From assembly GCA_002428905.1 (NCBI GenBank), contig DIYD01000095.1, positions 1-9,521 on the forward strand: a stretch of DNA of 9,521 bases. Direction: 5' to 3'. This document shows positions 6,115 through 9,521 of the stretch, piece after piece. The notes beneath the pieces are model-generated. The model was not told the DNA's origin and did no database searches. It saw only the letters and a program-made list of their open reading frames with translations. This DNA is from Bacteroidetes bacterium UBA6063. Lineage in GTDB: Bacteria > Bacteroidota > Bacteroidia > NS11-12g > UBA9320. Within the stretch, counting starts at the first letter, position 1. Each line of letters opens with the position of its first letter. The translations under genes and the position numbers were made by a program.

Positions 6115-7122
6115 ATGAGAGTAGCCTTAGTTGGAGCAACCGGGATGGTTGGCTCTGAAATGATTAAAGTTCTGGAAGAAAGTACCTTAAAAATCACCGA
6201 TTTTGTACCTGTTGCAAGTGCAAAATCGATTGGTAAACAGGTGCGCTTCAAGGGCGACTCTTATGCGTGTGTTGGCCTTGAAACAGCCGTTGAAATGCAA
6301 CCGGAAATTGCCTTATTCTCCGCTGGTGGTTCCGTGTCATTGGAATGGGCCCCAAAATTTGCAGCCCATGGCACGTACGTCGTAGACAACTCATCTGCCT
6401 GGAGAATGGACAAAAACACGCCGTTGGTGGTTCCGGAAATAAACGCGAGCACATTAACCGCAGATGACCACATTATAGCGAATCCAAATTGCAGTACGAT
6501 TCAATTGGTTATGGCGTTAAAACCCATCCACGAGAAATATGGCATCAAGCGATTGATCATAAGCACGTACCAGTCTGTCTCGGGTACAGGATACAAGGCA
6601 ATGAATCAGCTTGAAGCCGAGCGTAAAGGCGACAAAACAGAAATGGCATACCCGCACGCCATTGACAAGAACTGTATTCCGCACTGTGACGTATTCATGG
6701 ACAATGGATACACCAAAGAAGAGATGAAGATGGTTAACGAAACGCGCAAGATTTTAGGCGACGATTCCATTCGAATTACTGCGACCGCCGTGCGTGTCCC
6801 TGTAGATGGTGGCCATTCCGAATCAATTAACCTGGAACTACATAAACCATTCAATTTAGAACAGATTACACAAGATTTGGCTTCTATGCCGGGTGTTGTG
6901 ATACAGGATGATGTTACGAACAATGTTTATCCTATGCCGTTAATGGCAAAAGGCAAGAATGAAGTATTCATCGGTCGTATTCGACGTGACGAAAGTGCAG
7001 ACAATGCATTGAACATGTGGATTGTAGCCGACAATTTGCGTAAAGGCGCAGCTACTAATGCCGTTCAGATTGCAGAATACCTTACTGCCAACAATTTAAT
7101 TCAAACGAAAACAATCGCTTAA
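6115..7122 (+). CDS. asd: aspartate-semialdehyde dehydrogenase
   Basis: This NADPH-dependent enzyme reduces aspartyl phosphate to aspartate semialdehyde, the branch point for lysine/diaminopimelate, methionine and threonine. The 335-residue protein is full length. It shows the N-terminal dinucleotide motif VALVGATGMVGSEM (3-16), FSAGGSVS (68-75), VDNSSAWRMD (90-99), VVPEIN (105-110), ANPNCSTIQ (122-130, nucleophile C126), TYQSVSGTGYKAM (151-163), RVPVDGGHSESINLEL (227-242, catalytic His at 234), then NLRKGAATNAVQIAEYL near the C-terminus. All catalytic elements are present. ATG 6115 begins directly at the Rossmann strand, as expected. The ferredoxin-type reductase gene begins 10 bases after the stop with no terminator between them, so the two are probably co-transcribed. 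Confidence 0.97.
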   Translation: MRVALVGATGMVGSEMIKVLEESTLKITDFVPVASAKSIGKQVRFKGDSYACVGLETAVEMQPEIALFSAGGSVSLEWAPKFAAHGTYVVDNSSAWRMDKNTPLVVPEINASTLTADDHIIANPNCSTIQLVMALKPIHEKYGIKRLIISTYQSVSGTGYKAMNQLEAERKGDKTEMAYPHAIDKNCIPHCDVFMDNGYTKEEMKMVNETRKILGDDSIRITATAVRVPVDGGHSESINLELHKPFNLEQITQDLASMPGVVIQDDVTNNVYPMPLMAKGKNEVFIGRIRRDESADNALNMWIVADNLRKGAATNAVQIAEYLTANNLIQTKTIA

Positions 7123-7132
7123 GCACAACATA

Positions 7133-8197
7133 ATGCCAGCAGGATTCTATAAACTTAAAGTAGATAAAATCAAGCGTGAAACACCTGACGCTGTAAGTAT
7201 TCGATTACTTGTTCCTCCCCCTCTCAAAGGGATGTTCACCTACGAAGCAGGCCAGTATTTAACTTTTCACGCCATGATCAATGGTGAAGATGTTCGGCGC
7301 TCATACTCCGTATGCAGCAGTCCGTTTATGGATGCTATGCCCACTGTTGCCGTAAAGCAGGTTGAAGATGGTAGAATGAGCACCTTCTTAAACACGCAAT
7401 TGAAAGAAGGTGACTTAATTGAAGCCATGCCTCCTATGGGCAAGTTCACCGTATCACCCAACAAAAATGCTAGCAATCACTATGTACTTTTTGGTGGCGG
7501 TAGTGGAATTACCCCGTTGATGTCGATTGCCCTTACCGTAATTGATCAGGAACCAAACAGCAAGGTTACGCTGGTTTATGCCAACAGGGATGAACAATCA
7601 ATTATATTCAACGAAGAGATCAACAACATGATCAGCGATCGTTTTGAAGTCGTTCATATTCTGGAAAACGCCGGTGAAGGTTGGACCGGTCTTAAAGGTA
7701 TGTTGTCCCAACCGAAGATCAAGCAATTGCTTGATATGAAGCTCGGAGCTGACCAGCAAGATGCTGCCTATTTCATTTGTGGCCCTACGGGCTTAATGCA
7801 GCTTGTAGAATCCACTTTAAAGGAGCACATAGGCATTGGTGCCAGCCAGGTTCATTTGGAGTATTTCACGGCTACTAAGAGGGATAAGACCGAAGAGGAA
7901 GAAGTTATTGAAGACGATGGCAGCGAGAAGCAAGTGACTGTAGAACTATATGGTGATCAGGAAACCATTACGGTAAACCCGGGCCAGACAATTCTGGAAG
8001 CAGCCCAGGACGCAGGTATGGATCCCCCATTTTCGTGTACCGTAGGTGTGTGCACCACGTGCCGTGCTAAGGTGCATAGTGGTAAGGTTCGTATGGATGA
8101 GCGAGAAGGGTTAAGTGATGCAGAAATAGAGGAAGGATACGTACTGACGTGCCAGGCCCACCCGGTAAGTCCAAAAGTTGATCTGACCTACGAATAG
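7133..8197 (+). CDS. flavin-dependent ferredoxin/NAD(P)H reductase with C-terminal 2Fe-2S domain (PaaE-like)
   Basis: The 354-residue protein carries out electron transfer between NAD(P)H, FAD and a 2Fe-2S centre. Domains in order: an FAD-binding barrel with RRSYSVCSSP (55-64, RxYS motif) and EAMPPMGKF (97-105); a nucleotide-binding domain with LFGGGSGITPLMS (119-131) and FICGPTGLM (214-222); an acidic linker (about 251-265, TEEEEVIEDDGSE); and a plant-type ferredoxin domain with C302-x4-C307-x2-C310-x29-C340. The layout matches the PaaE/HMP-type oxidoreductases that feed electrons to oxygenases or desaturases. No oxygenase gene is in the window, so the physiological partner is unknown and a symbol is not warranted. 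Placement 10 bases after asd suggests shared transcription without an obvious shared pathway. It is cytosolic, with no signal peptide. The stop codon lies in the loop of a hairpin. Confidence 0.92.
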   Translation: MPAGFYKLKVDKIKRETPDAVSIRLLVPPPLKGMFTYEAGQYLTFHAMINGEDVRRSYSVCSSPFMDAMPTVAVKQVEDGRMSTFLNTQLKEGDLIEAMPPMGKFTVSPNKNASNHYVLFGGGSGITPLMSIALTVIDQEPNSKVTLVYANRDEQSIIFNEEINNMISDRFEVVHILENAGEGWTGLKGMLSQPKIKQLLDMKLGADQQDAAYFICGPTGLMQLVESTLKEHIGIGASQVHLEYFTATKRDKTEEEEVIEDDGSEKQVTVELYGDQETITVNPGQTILEAAQDAGMDPPFSCTVGVCTTCRAKVHSGKVRMDEREGLSDAEIEEGYVLTCQAHPVSPKVDLTYE

Positions 8198-8209
8198 TAG
8201 GCCAGATTA
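8179..8209. terminator. hairpin between convergent genes, possible bidirectional terminator
   Basis: ATCTG-A-CCTAC (8181-8191) pairs with GTAGG-C-CAGAT (8197-8207) around the loop GAATA, with one A/C mismatch; flanking T-G and T-A pairs extend it by two. It lies between the reductase and the minus-strand zinc-finger gene, and spans the reductase TAG (8195-8197). Neither side has a strong T-run; the minus-strand exit has CTTTT, so efficiency is uncertain. Confidence 0.5.
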
Positions 8210-8716
8210 CTAAACTCGTTTAGAGATGAGGGTTTCCCAGCCCTCTTCAATTTTCTTGATTGACAGACCTTCATCATAATAGATTCCATTGTCCATTTTT
8301 GGAATCTTGTAGTCTTCAAATCCTTCTGATTTCAGGTATGCGCGTAATTCTGCGATATCTTCAAAGATCATAGTCTCCTTGCGCATCAAATGTACAGGTT
8401 CGCGTGGTGTTTCTTTTTCTTCCACTACAGCATCCTGTGATGTGTAATTTAATTTATCGCCCTTCTTGTAATTCATCAACATCGTTTTTACCTCTTCGAG
8501 ATAATCGTCGTCAATGTTGGCCGGAACGGCTAGCGTGATAACCTTCTTTTGATTCTTGTTCAACCAGAATTGCGAACGGCAACTGGAGCTGCAGAAACGA
8601 GCATTTTTGCGGTTTGCCAAGAATTGCGCGCCGCAATTCTCGCATACTAATTCGGTTGATTTATGATTGGTTCTAAAACCCTTGGTGGTGCGGAACATTC
8701 CTAACTCTAATTGCAT
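8210..8716 (-). CDS. small zinc-finger protein of unknown function
   Basis: I prefer ATG 8716, giving 168 residues. A further upstream TTG at 8740 falls inside a promoter-like motif, and ATG 8698 is another possibility. Numbered from 8716, LVCENCGAQFLANRKNARFCSSSCRSQFW carries four cysteines (25, 28, 42, 46; C-x2-C-x13-C-x3-C), a treble-clef-like zinc site of the kind seen in small nucleic-acid-binding or FCS-like fingers. A charged middle section follows. The C-terminal section (FEDIAELRAYLKSEGFEDYKIP, then GIYYDEGLSIKKIEEGW) is rich in acidic, aromatic and Lys residues and I do not recognise it. There is no signal peptide or membrane segment. The gene lies downstream of purQ on the same strand, with a gap of about 170 bases. 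A DNA- or RNA-binding role is inference only. Confidence 0.75.
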   Translation of the reverse strand: MQLELGMFRTTKGFRTNHKSTELVCENCGAQFLANRKNARFCSSSCRSQFWLNKNQKKVITLAVPANIDDDYLEEVKTMLMNYKKGDKLNYTSQDAVVEEKETPREPVHLMRKETMIFEDIAELRAYLKSEGFEDYKIPKMDNGIYYDEGLSIKKIEEGWETLISKRV

Positions 8717-8737
8717 CTTAACGTTTATTTGATGCAA

Positions 8738-8745
8738 CAAAGTTG
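8738..8745 (-). promoter_or_regulatory. possible -7 element for the zinc-finger gene
   Basis: On the minus strand this reads CAACTTTG, one mismatch to TAnnTTTG. It ends 21 bases before ATG 8716, like the -7 elements of other genes in the window. A second one-mismatch candidate, TTAATTTG, lies further upstream (minus strand, 8808-8801). Confidence 0.3.
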
Positions 8746-8802
8746 GCCAATTAATAACGTTTCCGCAGGTTTAGCTACCAACAGCGTCTAATAATTAAGA
8801 CA

Positions 8803-8818
8803 AATTAAGCGCTTGATT
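8803..8818. repeat. 16-bp near-perfect palindrome upstream of the zinc-finger gene
   Basis: AATTAAGCGCTTGATT is symmetrical about AAGCGCTT with a single T/G mismatch pair. It overlaps a -7-like TTAATTTG on the minus strand. It could be an operator site, but at this length in A/T-rich DNA it may be chance. Confidence 0.25.
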
Positions 8819-8845
8819 ATGAAATTATTAACTCAACTGAAACAC

Positions 8846-8870
8846 AGATCAGAGTTATTCCTGTTGATCT
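8846..8870 (-). terminator. weak hairpin downstream of purQ
   Basis: AGATCA and TGATCT form a 6-bp stem with a 13-base loop, 16 bases past the purQ stop on the minus strand. Only GTGTTTCAGTT follows, with no true T-run. It is a weak candidate for ending the purQ transcript before the zinc-finger gene. Confidence 0.25.
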
Positions 8871-8885
8871 CATCTCAGAACCGGA

Positions 8886-9521
8886 TTACTGCGCAGTGGC
8901 GGCAAGGATGCTTTCGAACATTGCTCTGCCATCTGTATTGAACAGTTTTTCACTTGCAGCACGTTCAGGATGTGGCATCATACCAAATACATTACGGCTT
9001 TTATTGGTGATACCCGCAATATTCTTGATGGATCCGTTTGGATTCGTATCCTTATCCACATTGCCCGACTCATCGGAATAGTAAAACAAAATTTGATCGT
9101 TGGCTTCCAATGAAGCAATCGTTGCATCATCTGCATAGTAGCGCCCCTCAGCATGGGCGATTGGAATCTTCACTGTGCTACCACGCTCCAGATTACGGGT
9201 AATCATCGTATTGTCCGTTGCCGTTTTCAGATACACATTTTCGCAAACGAATAACTGGTTATCGTTACGTAACAATGCACCTTCCAACAAACCAGATTCA
9301 CATAGAATCTGGAACCCGTTGCAAATTCCCATCACATATCCACCATTGTTCGCATGGGCAACAACAGCCTCCATGATCGGACTTAGCTTGGCAACAGCAC
9401 CACTTCTCAAATAGTCTCCAAAAGAAAATCCACCTGGGATGAACACAAAGTCACACCCTTTGAGATCGGTGTCTTTGTGCCAAAGTTCTTCCACCGGATT
9501 TCCTGAAGTCTCTTCTAAAAC
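8886..9521 (-). CDS. purQ: phosphoribosylformylglycinamidine synthase glutaminase subunit (5' truncated)
   Basis: PurQ releases ammonia from glutamine for PurL to convert FGAR to FGAM in purine synthesis; in this split form it works in a complex with PurL and usually PurS. The frame is open to the window edge, so the start lies beyond it. The 211 visible residues begin VLEETSGNPVEELWHKDTD, so roughly 25-30 N-terminal residues (including the usual FPGSNCD motif) are missing. Class I glutaminase elements are clear: FIPGGFSFGDYLRSGAVA (27-44), MGICNGFQILCE (64-75, nucleophile C67), PIAHAEGRYY (120-129) and MMPHPERA (181-188, His184 and Glu186 of the catalytic triad). All are intact. The size and ending fit stand-alone PurQ, not the fused large PurL. 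The GTG at 9494 is internal and not the start. Confidence 0.95.
   Translation of the reverse strand, partial: VLEETSGNPVEELWHKDTDLKGCDFVFIPGGFSFGDYLRSGAVAKLSPIMEAVVAHANNGGYVMGICNGFQILCESGLLEGALLRNDNQLFVCENVYLKTATDNTMITRNLERGSTVKIPIAHAEGRYYADDATIASLEANDQILFYYSDESGNVDKDTNPNGSIKNIAGITNKSRNVFGMMPHPERAASEKLFNTDGRAMFESILAATAQ

Noticed and set aside
6606..6923. 105-residue open frame on the minus strand inside asd
   Set aside because: It is antisense to the catalytic region of asd, has no recognisable motif, and is best explained as a shadow of the real coding frame.
8886..9494. Complete purQ starting at GTG 9494
   Set aside because: The frame continues open to base 9521 with PurQ-like residues, and the usual N-terminal FPGSN region is missing, so the true start is outside the window.
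1..9521. CRISPR array, insertion sequence, tRNA, or defence island
   Set aside because: I saw no regularly spaced direct repeats, transposase motifs, tRNA cloverleaf or defence-gene signatures on either strand.

Overview
The window looks like ordinary chromosomal sequence from a Bacteroidota bacterium, most likely a flavobacterium-like lineage. Three observations support this. Exact or one-mismatch copies of the Bacteroidota -7 promoter element (TAnnTTTG) sit upstream of several genes. Start codons lack clear Shine-Dalgarno sequences. The gene set includes a DUF4270 lipoprotein, and it sits beside a stand-alone N-terminal-only glycogen/starch synthase and panC. Coding density is very high, and no gap between genes reaches 300 bases. 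I see no mobile element, CRISPR array, tRNA or rRNA. This is inference from sequence reading alone; no database search was run.

Layout, left to right. (1) Bases 1-684, plus strand: the C-terminal part of an AlkC-type DNA alkylation repair glycosylase ending in an Ig-like domain. (2) 712-2025, plus: an exported or membrane-anchored YHYH-domain protein with an SHD1-like N-terminal region. (3) 2022-2879, minus: panC (pantothenate synthesis), convergent with the YHYH gene and sharing its last 4 bases. (4) 2979-3797, plus: a short GT5-type glycogen/starch synthase-like protein, divergent from panC. It runs with a 26-base overlap into (5) 3772-5157, a DUF4270 lipoprotein. (6) 5196-6056, plus: a type I-beta DAHP synthase (entry to the shikimate pathway). 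(7) 6115-7122, plus: asd (aspartate-semialdehyde dehydrogenase). It is followed 10 bases later by (8) 7133-8197, a flavin reductase with a C-terminal plant-type 2Fe-2S domain. (9) 8210-8716, minus: a small zinc-finger protein of unknown role. (10) 8886-9521, minus: purQ, cut by the window edge.

How the genes work together. PanC, DAHP synthase, Asd and PurQ are housekeeping biosynthetic enzymes (coenzyme A precursor, aromatic amino acids, the Lys/Met/Thr branch, purines). They look like separate short transcription units rather than one operon, because terminator-like hairpins and -7 elements lie between several of them. The clearest co-transcribed pairs are the GT5-like gene with DUF4270 (overlapping) and asd with the reductase (10-base gap).

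Most notable points: hairpins overlap or directly abut four stop codons; one of them lies inside the DUF4270 signal-peptide coding region; the DAHP synthase has Gln where the family normally has a metal-binding His; the GT5-like protein lacks both the KxGGL motif and the whole C-terminal domain; and the YHYH protein carries an internal lipobox-like segment. I did not find a convincing novel multi-gene system.
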